This document shows, one piece after another, positions 54,474 to 64,000 of a stretch of DNA of 64,000 nucleotides. This DNA is from Streptomyces cellulosae. GTDB taxonomy: Bacteria > Actinomycetota > Actinomycetes > Streptomycetales > Streptomycetaceae. Positions within the stretch are counted from its first letter, which is position 1, and the number at the start of each line of letters is the position of its first letter. A model generated the notes under the pieces. That model saw only the letters and a program-made list of their open reading frames with translations. It was not told the origin of the DNA and ran no database searches. Both the position numbers and the translations under genes were made by a program. Location: contig BNBH01000010.1 in the NCBI GenBank assembly GCA_014655195.1, positions 62,001 to 126,000 of the forward strand, read 5' to 3'.

Positions 54474-56048
54474 TCACACGGGCCGGCTGTGCGGAAGGTG
54501 CTCCGCCAGCAGGGCCCGTACCGAGTCCAGTGCGGCCGTCCGGTCGGCCGGGACCAGGCCGATGCGGGTGCGGCGGTCCAGGACGTCCTCCTCGTCCAGC
54601 GCGCCCTCGTGGCGCACCGCCCACAGCACCTCGGCGGCCGTGACCGGACAGCCGGGCAGCACCGGCTCCGCGAGGCGCGGGTCCCGCTCGGTGAGCGCCC
54701 CGACCGCCGGCGCCTCGGTGCCGTAACGGCGCACCAGGCGGCGGGGCGCGGGGAGTCCGGCGAGGACGTGCGGCGCCGCCGCGCCGACCAGGGGCAGCGA
54801 CGCGGTGCGGGACGGACCGGCGGGCAGGCCCCGGAGCCGTACGGCCTCGTCCACCGCGTCCTCGGCCATCCGCCGGTACGTGGTCAGCTTGCCGCCGACG
54901 ACCGTGACCACGCCCTCCGACGAGGTCAGCACGGCGTGCCGGCGGGAGATGTCGGCGGTCCTCAGTGGGGTGTCCGCACCCTCCGGCGTGGTGTCCAGCA
55001 GGGGCCGCAGCCCGGCGAACGCGCCCACCACGTCGTCCCGGCGCACCGGCACGTGCAGCACGGAGCAGAGGACGTCCAGGAGGAACCCGATGTCCGTCTC
55101 CGGGGGCTCGGTGACCTCGGGGATGTCGCCGTCCACCGGTTCGTCGGTGAGGCCCACGTAGACCCGGCCGTCGTCCTGGGGGAGGACCAGGACGAAGCGG
55201 TTGGTCTCCCCGGGCACGGGGATGTGCAGCCCGGCGGTGAGCGGGCCGAGGCTTTCCGGGCGCAGCACGAGGTGTGTGCCGCGGGAGGGGCGGATGCGGA
55301 CCCCGTCGACGAGGCCGCCCGCCCACACCCCGGCGGCGTTGATCACCGCGCGGGCGCGGATCTCGCCCTCCTCGCCGGTCAGTTCGTCACGGACCCGGGC
55401 GCCCGTCGCGGTCAGCTCCAGCGCCCGGACGCGGGTGAGGACCCGCGCGCCGTGCCCGGCCGCCGTACGGGCCAGGGCCGTCACCAGCCGGGCGTCGTCG
55501 GTGAGCCGGCCGTCCCACGACAGCAGGCCGCCGCGCAATCCGTCCAGCCGTAGCGCGGGGGCGAGATGGCGGGTCTCCACCACGGAGAGGCGGCGCGGCG
55601 CCGGGAGCGTCGCCCGGGCGGTGCGCGCGGCCAGCCGCAGCGTGTCCCCGGCGTGGAACCCGGCCCGCGCCAACGCCGCCTGCCCGCGCGACACCAGCGG
55701 GGTGAGGGGCAGCACGAACGGCTGGGCGTGGACCAGATGGGGCGCCGTGCGCTCCATCAGGATGCCGCGCTCCACCGCGCTCTCGTGGGCGACGTCGAGG
55801 CGGCCGGAGGCCAGGTAGCGCAGCCCGCCGTGGACCAGCTTGCTGCTGAAGCGGGAGGTGCCGAACGCCAGGTCGTGGGCGTCGACCGCCACCACCCGCA
55901 GTCCGCGCGCCGCCGCGTCCAGGGCGGCGCCCGCGCCGGTCACGCCCAGGCCGACGACCAGCAGGTCCACGGTGTCGCCGTGCACCGAGTCGGTCAGGTC
56001 GCGGGCGCGCCGGGCGGCGGACAGGGACGAGCCGCTGAGGGGGGTCAT
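54474..56048 (-). CDS. glpD: Glycerol-3-phosphate dehydrogenase (FAD-dependent)
   Basis: A 524-residue GlpD-type flavoprotein oxidising glycerol 3-phosphate to dihydroxyacetone phosphate at the membrane. Seen: LLVVGLGVTGAGAALDAAARG, GTSRFSSKLVHGGLRYL (classic GlpD signature), INAAGVWAGGLVDG, VLPQDDGRVYVGLTD, and VVTVVGGKLTTYRRMAEDAVD. It is coupled to the upstream TetR gene by ATGA. The middle residues (SRGTHLVL) and C-terminal cap match the family. It probably is not the main glycerol-catabolic copy, because no glpF or glpK is adjacent. Confidence 0.92.
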   Translation of the reverse strand: MTPLSGSSLSAARRARDLTDSVHGDTVDLLVVGLGVTGAGAALDAAARGLRVVAVDAHDLAFGTSRFSSKLVHGGLRYLASGRLDVAHESAVERGILMERTAPHLVHAQPFVLPLTPLVSRGQAALARAGFHAGDTLRLAARTARATLPAPRRLSVVETRHLAPALRLDGLRGGLLSWDGRLTDDARLVTALARTAAGHGARVLTRVRALELTATGARVRDELTGEEGEIRARAVINAAGVWAGGLVDGVRIRPSRGTHLVLRPESLGPLTAGLHIPVPGETNRFVLVLPQDDGRVYVGLTDEPVDGDIPEVTEPPETDIGFLLDVLCSVLHVPVRRDDVVGAFAGLRPLLDTTPEGADTPLRTADISRRHAVLTSSEGVVTVVGGKLTTYRRMAEDAVDEAVRLRGLPAGPSRTASLPLVGAAAPHVLAGLPAPRRLVRRYGTEAPAVGALTERDPRLAEPVLPGCPVTAAEVLWAVRHEGALDEEDVLDRRTRIGLVPADRTAALDSVRALLAEHLPHSRPV

Positions 56049-56653
56049 GGCGTGAGGGTCCTCTCCAGAATGCCGCGCAGCTCGCCGAGGAACGCCTCGG
56101 CGGACAGCTCGGGGTCGTCCTCGTCGGTCATGGTCCGCAGGGACAGGGTGAAGGACTGCACGATCAACAGCACGGAACGCGCCTGCCGTTCGACGGGAGC
56201 GCGGCGCACCGAGCCGTCGGTGTGCCCCTCCCGCAGCACGCCGGCCAGCAGCTCCAGGAGGGCCTCCTGGCTCGCGCCGCGGCGGTCCAGCACGTAGGGG
56301 AGGAGCAGTTCGGGGTCGACGTCGAGGATCTTGCGGAACAGCGGGTGGGCGACGAAGTCCCGCACCGCGTCCACGAGTCCCTGCGTGAGCAGCTGCCGTG
56401 CGGTCATGTCGGGTCTGCGCGCGGGCATGGCGCCGGTGGCCACCGCGATCCACTCCCGCGTCATCAGGTCGCCGACCAGCGACCGCACGTCCGGCCAGCG
56501 CCGGTACAGCGTCATGCGGGAGACACCGGCGCGGCGGGCCACGTCGGTGAGCGTGGTGCGGCGGACCCCGACGGCGAGCACGCAGTCCCGCACCGCGTCG
56601 AGCACCGCGTCGTTGTCCGAACCTGCCGAGCCGTTGTGACGAATAGGCGTCAT
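56045..56653 (-). CDS. TetR-family regulator
   Basis: A 202-residue regulator. The N-terminal helix-turn-helix is RRTTLTDVARRAGVSRMTLYRRWPDV (about 32-57); the rest is the helical ligand-binding domain. It starts at ATG 56653, next to a 15-bp imperfect palindrome, and overlaps glpD by four bases. Therefore it probably represses itself and glpD, and perhaps the divergent flavoprotein gene. The ligand is unknown; a lipid or acyl compound would fit the neighbours. Confidence 0.9.
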   Translation of the reverse strand: MTPIRHNGSAGSDNDAVLDAVRDCVLAVGVRRTTLTDVARRAGVSRMTLYRRWPDVRSLVGDLMTREWIAVATGAMPARRPDMTARQLLTQGLVDAVRDFVAHPLFRKILDVDPELLLPYVLDRRGASQEALLELLAGVLREGHTDGSVRRAPVERQARSVLLIVQSFTLSLRTMTDEDDPELSAEAFLGELRGILERTLTP

Positions 56654-56668
56654 GTGTCACAGTGTAAC
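56654..56668. promoter_or_regulatory. Putative TetR operator
   Basis: GTGTCACAGTGTAAC is an imperfect inverted repeat (GT..CAC / GTG..AC about a central A). It abuts the TetR start codon and sits in the 87-bp gap before the divergent flavoprotein gene, so binding could control both directions. Confidence 0.5.
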
Positions 56669-56740
56669 GCCACGTGAGGCCGTCGGCGACGGCATCGCTC
56701 TCTTCCGACCCGTCAGGACGGACCCGTGAGGACGACAGAC

Positions 56741-58336
56741 ATGGACATGCTCTGGAGCGGCTGGGGCGACCCAGGGCGGGCGGCCCCGCTGCCGGACCCG
56801 GTGACCGGACTGCTGCGCGACCTGCTCGGCGTCAAGCCGCGCGAGACGGCGACCGTCGCCCTCGAGGACCTGGACGTCCCCGCGAGCCCGCTCGCCCCCG
56901 ACGCGCACCGCGCCCTCGCCGCCGCGCTGGGCGACGAGGCGCACGTCCGCACCGACGCCGAGACCCGAGTCCGGCACACCCGCGGCAAGTCCACGCCCGA
57001 CCTGCTCCGTATGCGCGGCGGCGACCTCGCGGCCGCGCTCCCCGCTGCCGTGCTGCTGCCCGCCACGCACGACGAGGTCCTGGCCGTGCTCCGCCTGTGC
57101 GCCGAACACGGCCTGACGGCCGTCCCGTTCGGCGGCGGCACCTCCGTCGTCGGCGGACTCGCCCCCGAGGCGCGCGGCACGTTCGTCGCCCTCGACCTGC
57201 GGCGCATGAACCGCCTGCTCGATCTCGACCCGGTCTCCCGCACCGCCACCCTGCAGCCCGGACTGCGGGCCCCGCAGGCCGAGGCGCTCCTCGCCGGACA
57301 GGGCTTCACCCTCGGCCACTTCCCGCAGTCCTACGAATGGGCCACCATCGGCGGCTTCGCGGCCACCCGCTCCAGCGGCCAGGCCTCCGCCGGGTACGGG
57401 CGCTTCGACGAGATGGTCCTCTCCCTCACCCTCGCCACCCCCGAGGGCACCCTCGACACCGGCCGCGCCCCGCGCTCCGCCGCCGGACCCGACCTGCGCC
57501 AGCTCCTCCTCGGCTCGGAGGGCGCGTTCGGCGTCATCACCTCGGTGACCGTCCGGATCCGTCCGGCGCCGCAGACCCGCGTCTACGAGGGCTGGAGCTT
57601 CCCCACCTTCGACGCGGGCGCCGCCGCCCTGCGCCGCCTCGCCCAGGACGGACCCCGGCCCACCGTGCTGCGCCTGTCCGACGAGACCGAGACCCTCGTC
57701 GGCCTCGCCAACCCCGAGGCGATCGGCTCCGGCGACCTCCAGGCGAGCGGCTGCACGGCCGTCGCCGGGTACGAGGGCACGGAGGAGGACACGGCGTACC
57801 GGCGTGAGCGGGCCGCCGCCGTCCTGCGGGAGTGCGGCGGCACCCCCCTCGGCGAGGAGCCCGGCCGGCGCTGGGCCCACGGCCGCTACTCCGCGCCCTA
57901 CCTGCGGGACGCCCTCCTCGACGCCGGGGCCTTCGCGGAGACGCTGGAGACGGCCACGTTCTGGTCCGGCCTCCCCGGCCTGTACGCGGCCGTCCGCGAC
58001 GCGCTCACCGCCACCCTCACCGAGGCCGGCACCCCGCCCCTGGTGATGTGTCACATCTCCCACGTCTACGAGAACGGCGCCTCCCTGTACTTCACGGTCG
58101 TGTCCGCGCAGGGCGAGGACCCCGTGGCCCACTGGACCCGCGCCAAGCATGCCGCGAACGAGGCGATCCTCACCGCGGGCGGCACCATCAGCCACCACCA
58201 CGGCGTCGGCACGGACCACCGCGACTGGTACCTCCGCGAGATCGGCCCCCTCGGCGCGGAGGCGCTCCGCGCGGTGAAGGGGCGGCTGGATCCTGGGGGC
58301 GTGCTGAATCCCGGCGTGCTCCTGCCGGCGGACTGA
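56741..58336 (+). CDS. FAD-linked oxidase similar to alkyl-DHAP synthase
   Basis: A 531-residue flavoprotein of the VAO/PCMH family. The FAD-binding domain spans about 90-270 (TAVPFGGGTSVVGGLAPE, FTLGHFPQSYEWATIGGFAA), followed by the substrate domain with MCHISHVYENGASLYFTV and the histidine-rich GGTISHHHGVGTDHRDW, both hallmarks of alkyldihydroxyacetonephosphate synthase (AGPS). ATG 56741 (MDMLWSGWG) has GAGGA eight bases upstream; GTG 56726 is possible. It is divergent from TetR-glpD, whose product is the DHAP backbone AGPS-type enzymes start from. Confidence 0.87.
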   Translation: MDMLWSGWGDPGRAAPLPDPVTGLLRDLLGVKPRETATVALEDLDVPASPLAPDAHRALAAALGDEAHVRTDAETRVRHTRGKSTPDLLRMRGGDLAAALPAAVLLPATHDEVLAVLRLCAEHGLTAVPFGGGTSVVGGLAPEARGTFVALDLRRMNRLLDLDPVSRTATLQPGLRAPQAEALLAGQGFTLGHFPQSYEWATIGGFAATRSSGQASAGYGRFDEMVLSLTLATPEGTLDTGRAPRSAAGPDLRQLLLGSEGAFGVITSVTVRIRPAPQTRVYEGWSFPTFDAGAAALRRLAQDGPRPTVLRLSDETETLVGLANPEAIGSGDLQASGCTAVAGYEGTEEDTAYRRERAAAVLRECGGTPLGEEPGRRWAHGRYSAPYLRDALLDAGAFAETLETATFWSGLPGLYAAVRDALTATLTEAGTPPLVMCHISHVYENGASLYFTVVSAQGEDPVAHWTRAKHAANEAILTAGGTISHHHGVGTDHRDWYLREIGPLGAEALRAVKGRLDPGGVLNPGVLLPAD

Positions 58337-59191
58337 GGGGCGTCGCGCCCGTGCGCCGGACTTCGGCACCGGTCACCGGACCGGCACCGGCCACTGGTTC
58401 TGCACCGGTCGCTGGACCGGCACCGGTTGCCGGTTCTGCCCCGGTCGCCGGTTCGGTACCGGTCACCGGACGGGCACCGGCCACTGGTTCTGCACCGGTC
58501 GTTGGACCGGCACCGGTTGCCGGTTCGGCACCTGTCACCGGATCGGTACCGGTCGCGGGTTCGGCACCTGTCACCGGACCGGTACCGGTCGCGGGTTCGG
58601 TACCGGTCGCCGAACCGGCACCGGTCGCCCGGCGCGGCATCGGTGGTCCGGTTCGGCGCCGGCCGTGCCGGACGGGCGCCGAGTGCCTGGCCCGGCGCCG
58701 GCTGCCCGGCCGCCACCGGTTGTTCGGTCCGGAGCTGGTCGCTCAGCTCGGCATTGGTTGCCCGGCCCGGTGCCGATCACCCGGACCGGCACCAGACATC
58801 CGCCGGGCCGCCCGCCCCCTGAGCGCGGCTCGGTCCGACGGTGGGCCCGCGGCGGAGAGGCGTCGGTGCCGATCCGTCGGCCGAACGGCCCTCGCGGCCT
58901 GGGTGCAGATGCCCGGTCACCCTCCCAGGGCCCGCCGCCGCCATGGTCCGTGGCGCCCGTTCCGGGCGCGCCTCGGCCACCGGCTCGAGCGGCCCGGTCC
59001 CGGGCGCGCGGCTCCGGCGGGCCCGCGCCGGTGGCCCTCACCGGCCCCCCGCTGGGCCGTGGGGCGCCCACCGCGCCACCGTCCCGCACCGCCCTGCCAG
59101 GCACCGTGCCACGCGCCAAGCACCAAGCACCCGGCCCCGCCGGGCCCCCGCACATCCACCCACCCCCTCGGCCGTCCCCCGGAGGCATCCC
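58337..59191. other. 855-bp gene-free region with a tandem repeat
   Basis: The first third is an 18-bp tandem array, listed separately. From 58634 to about 59160 the DNA is very GC-rich, with further degenerate CCGG-rich blocks. Long frames are open on both strands because of this composition, but none has a ribosome site or a recognisable protein, so I call no gene here. Confidence 0.6.
58364..58633. repeat. 18-bp tandem repeat array, 15 units
   Basis: Fifteen contiguous units of 18 bp fit the consensus CGGCACCGGTCRCCGGWY, most with the palindromic core ACCGGT. Units 1-4 (58364-58435) recur as units 6-9 (58454-58525) with three differences, giving a 90-bp higher-order period. The array starts 27 bp after the flavoprotein stop. 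Read as protein it would give Pro-Val-Ala-Gly-type six-residue repeats on either strand, but there is no start signal for such a gene. Confidence 0.9.
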
Positions 59192-60073
59192 ATGCGACAG
59201 TTCACCGCCGTCGTCAACCCCACCGCGGGCGCGGCCGGCTCCGCGGCCGCCCTGCTCGCCGTCGCCCGGCATCTGCGGGAGGCGGGTGCCGAGCTGGTGA
59301 CCGAGTACAGCCGGAGTCTGGCGCACGCCAGGGAGCTCGCGGTCGCCGCCGGAGCGGCGGGCCGCATCGTGCTGGCCGTCGGCGGGGACGGCATGGCCGG
59401 CTGTGTCGGCGGCGCCCTCAGCGGCACCGGCGCCACCCTCGGCCTGGTCCCGGCCGGCCGGGGCAACGACTTCGCCCGGGCGCTCGGCCTGCCCCGCGAC
59501 CCGGAGGCCCTCGCGGCCGTCCTGCTGCACGCCGAGCCGCGCCCCGTCGACACCATCGAGGTCACCTCGGCCACCCACGACCGCGTCGTCGTCCTCGGCA
59601 GCGTCTACGCCGGGGTCGACGCCCTCGCCAACCGGCACGCCAACCGCTCCCGCCTGCTGCGCGGTTCGGCGTCCTACTACGCGGGCGGCCTGCGGGCCGT
59701 CACCACCTGGCGCCCCGCCCGCTACACCGTCACCGTCGACGGCGAGGAACACACCCACACGGGCTACACCGTCGTCGCCGCCAACTCGGGCACGTACGGG
59801 TCCGGCCGGCTCATCGCCCCGGACGCCCGACTGGACGACGGCCTCCTCGACGTCGTCATGATCCGCCACGCGCCCCGTCTGCTGTTCTTCGCCCTGATGA
59901 ACGAACTGCGCACCGGCGCCCACGTGCACCGCCCCCAGGTGCGCGTCCTGCGCGGCCGCGAGATACGCGTCGAGGCCGACCGGGCGATCCCGTACGGCAC
60001 GGACGGCGAGGTCGACGCGACGCTGCCCGTCACGGCGAGAATCCTCCCGGGGGCGCTCGACGTCCTGCACTGA
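59192..60073 (+). CDS. Diacylglycerol kinase-like lipid kinase
   Basis: A 293-residue DagK/YegS/LCB5-family kinase. Seen: VVNPTAGAAGSAAA at the N-terminus, the nucleotide-binding VLAVGGDGMAGCVGG, GLVPAGRGNDFARALG, and the C-terminal block with TDGEVDATLP. GGAGG precedes ATG 59192. It phosphorylates a lipid such as diacylglycerol. Its place after the AGPS-like gene and glpD fits a lipid-backbone pathway. Confidence 0.9.
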   Translation: MRQFTAVVNPTAGAAGSAAALLAVARHLREAGAELVTEYSRSLAHARELAVAAGAAGRIVLAVGGDGMAGCVGGALSGTGATLGLVPAGRGNDFARALGLPRDPEALAAVLLHAEPRPVDTIEVTSATHDRVVVLGSVYAGVDALANRHANRSRLLRGSASYYAGGLRAVTTWRPARYTVTVDGEEHTHTGYTVVAANSGTYGSGRLIAPDARLDDGLLDVVMIRHAPRLLFFALMNELRTGAHVHRPQVRVLRGREIRVEADRAIPYGTDGEVDATLPVTARILPGALDVLH

Positions 60074-60213
60074 CCCCCGGGGTCGTACGAAAGGGCGCCC
60101 CGCACCGGTGCCGTGCGCAACCCGGGAGCCACCCGCCGTTACCGGACACGCCCCAAGAATGGATCTGTTCGTTCTCTGGAATTGTTCGCGTCTTCGGCGG
60201 TAAGTTCAGGGCC

Positions 60214-62911
<2,698 letters not shown>

Positions 62912-62953
62912 TCCGCACCGCCCGCCCGGTCCCACCGGCGCGCTGATCCACCT

Positions 62954-62990
62954 GTCCGGGCCGGTCCCCTCCACGGGGGCCGGCCCGGAC
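62954..62990 (+). terminator. Hairpin after katG
   Basis: GTCCGGGCCGG and CCGGCCCGGAC form a perfect 11-bp stem, continued by CCCC/GGGG, 42 bp after the katG stop. Confidence 0.82.
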
Positions 62991-63075
62991 GGCCGTCCGC
63001 CCGAGATGCGCGCGGCCGCCGCTGCCAGCAGGGTGGAGAGCGGCCCCACGGCCGACACGAAGGAGCGCGCCGGAC

Positions 63076-63306
63076 ATGGCGAAGGACAAGAAGCCGGGCA
63101 AGGACCTACACGAGGGCGACCACGTCGCCTGGAGCAGCCACGGCAGCGAGACGACGGGCGAGGTCGAGCAGAAGATCACCGAGCGGACCGAGGCGGCCGG
63201 ACGCACCGTCGCGGCCTCCGAGGAAGAGCCGCAGTACGAGGTGCGCAGCGACAAGTCCGGGAAGACCGCGGTGCACAAGCCGTCCGCGCTCAAGAAGAAG
63301 AAGTGA
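63076..63306 (+). CDS. DUF2945 (hypervirulence-associated, Tudor-like) protein
   Basis: A 76-residue basic protein: MAKDKKPGKDLHEGDHVAWS, then TTGEVEQKITERTEAAGR, PQYEVRSDKSGKTAVHKPSA and a Lys-rich end. GDHVxW...G.V..YEV.S..TGK.AVHKP is the DUF2945 pattern, a small beta-barrel fold. ATG 63076 follows GAAGGAG. Its stop overlaps the next gene's GTG start (GTGA). Function is not established; both small genes may be stress-related. Confidence 0.86.
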   Translation: MAKDKKPGKDLHEGDHVAWSSHGSETTGEVEQKITERTEAAGRTVAASEEEPQYEVRSDKSGKTAVHKPSALKKKK

Positions 63307-63647
63307 GCGCCGTGGCCGCGGACGACGAGGAGACCTGGAACGCGTTCCGGGAGCTGGTCAACATGACCCCCGGCGACCTGGAGAAGTGGCTGGGGACCGA
63401 CGAGTCGCGGAGCGCGGGGCAGCACAAGGACGGGGGCGAGTCGACCGGGCACGCCTCGGGACGGCGCATCGTCGAGCTGCTGCGGACCAGGCGCGCCGAC
63501 CTCACCGACGACGACTACGCCCATATGCGCAAGGTCGTCGGCTACATCAACCGCCACCTCGCGCAGCGCCCGTCCGGCGACGTCACCGACACGCGCTGGC
63601 GGCACTCGCTGATGAACTGGGGCCACGACCCGCTCGCCGACGCGTGA
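63303..63647 (+). CDS. DUF3140 protein
   Basis: A 114-residue protein with ETWNAFRELVNMTPGDLEKWL and DLTDDDYAHMRKVVGYINRHLAQRP, ending TRWRHSLMNWGHDPLA, which matches DUF3140. GTG 63303 overlaps the DUF2945 stop by GTGA, so the two are coupled. This pairing of a DUF2945 and a DUF3140 gene suggests a shared role that is not yet known. It has no membrane segment. Confidence 0.86.
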   Translation: MSAVAADDEETWNAFRELVNMTPGDLEKWLGTDESRSAGQHKDGGESTGHASGRRIVELLRTRRADLTDDDYAHMRKVVGYINRHLAQRPSGDVTDTRWRHSLMNWGHDPLADA

Positions 63648-63742
63648 TGCCTTACGGCTGACGGCCCGTCACGGTCGTCATGTCGACACGTCGACCGGGA
63701 ACGTCCGAAAACCGTCGCACGTTGTCGGTGTGAGGTTGCACA

Positions 63743-63784
63743 ATGATCGGAAAAGGAGATCAACTCCGGCGCGGTGCTGGGTAG
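63743..63784 (+). other. 13-codon upstream ORF before the last gene
   Basis: ATG at 63743 runs MIGKGDQLRRGAG to a TAG. It lies 35 bp upstream of the ATG at 63820 and within an AT-richer stretch that probably holds the promoter. It could be a leader peptide or chance; there is no stem-loop I can show to be an attenuator. Confidence 0.25.
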
Positions 63785-63819
63785 ACGGTCTCGTGTCCGG
63801 CTCCGGAAAGGTCCTTCAG

Positions 63820-64000
63820 ATGCTCGCCACCGTCGACCGCCCGTCCACCCTCGTCGACCTGCCGACCGTCCGCCGACGGCGCGCCCGGGCGGCCTCCGCC
63901 CCGTCCCCGGCCGCCCCGGCCGCGCGGGCCGCCGCGCCCGCGTCGCCCGCGACCACGGCCGACGTGCTGCGCATCATCGCGGACCCGCGCACCCCGACGT
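63820..64000 (+). CDS. N-terminal part of an unknown protein, cut by the window end
   Basis: ATG 63820 follows GGAAAGGTCC. The 60 codons visible read MLATVDRPSTLVDLPTVRRR, then an Ala/Pro-rich stretch, then TTADVLRIIADPRTPT. The first 45 residues look disordered. No domain can be assigned from this part. Preceding DNA (63648-63819) contains no other gene beyond the 13-codon ORF. Confidence 0.6.
   Translation, partial: MLATVDRPSTLVDLPTVRRRRARAASAPSPAAPAARAAAPASPATTADVLRIIADPRTPT

Noticed and set aside
58364-58633. CRISPR array
   Set aside because: Units are contiguous 18-mers without unique spacers, they vary, and there are no cas genes.

Overview
The window is about 73% GC with strong third-position G/C bias, frequent GTG starts, GGAGG-type ribosome sites and gene families typical of Streptomyces: a furA-catC type pair, LAxTG sortase substrates, many SpoIIE/PP2C phosphatases, GAF-ANTAR regulators, large secreted glycosidases, and carbohydrate ABC operons without their own ATPase. 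I read it as a Streptomyces chromosomal segment. I saw no rRNA, tRNA, CRISPR array or intact transposon.

Layout. 1-10.8 kb: tail of a lytic polysaccharide monooxygenase, a wall-anchored DUF1996 protein, an MMPL exporter, a GAF/PAS PP2C phosphatase, a secreted AMIN-like protein, a GAF-ANTAR regulator and a membrane-tethered Mrr-type nuclease. 10.9-15.5 kb: MpaB-like oxygenase, then a tight operon SRPBCC / phytoene-desaturase-like / unknown / SDR. 15.6-23.0 kb: a carotenoid (isorenieratene-type) cluster as two divergent operons, crtI-crtB-Rieske leftward and crtY-crtT-crtU rightward; crtE and a LitR/LitS pair are not in the window.

23.0-27.4 kb: a leftward set that converges on crtU. It holds a small protein, an RsbW-like ATPase, the cobinamide amidohydrolase CbiZ, an unannotated 50-codon ORF, a PAS/GAF/PP2C phosphatase and a stand-alone B12-binding protein with the CarH/LitR W-x9-EH signature but no DNA-binding domain. 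The last four are linked by ATGA/GTGA stop-start overlaps. I think this is the most interesting part of the window: B12 salvage, a possible B12 photoreceptor and partner-switching enzymes in one unit beside carotenoid genes.

27.5-40.6 kb: an Ala-rich membrane protein, phosphoglucomutase, an epoxide-hydrolase-like enzyme, a cupin, then a DeoR/LacI-type regulator and a sugar ABC operon (binding lipoprotein, two permeases, 2-hydroxyacid dehydrogenase, DUF2264). The regulator gene and the operon share a 10-bp CGTT-NN-AACG site. A coiled-coil/H1-like protein follows. 41-54.4 kb: secreted enzymes (GH87-type alpha-1,3-glucanase, YkuD lipoprotein, alpha/beta hydrolase, GH97, an M19-like hydrolase with a C-terminal frameshift) and a split MASE1 / PP2C pair.

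54.5-64 kb: TetR-glpD, a divergent alkyl-DHAP-synthase-like flavoprotein, an 18-bp tandem repeat array, a lipid kinase, then fur-katG, two small stress-type proteins and the start of an unknown gene. The glpD / flavoprotein / lipid kinase set suggests glycerol-phosphate or ether-lipid metabolism.
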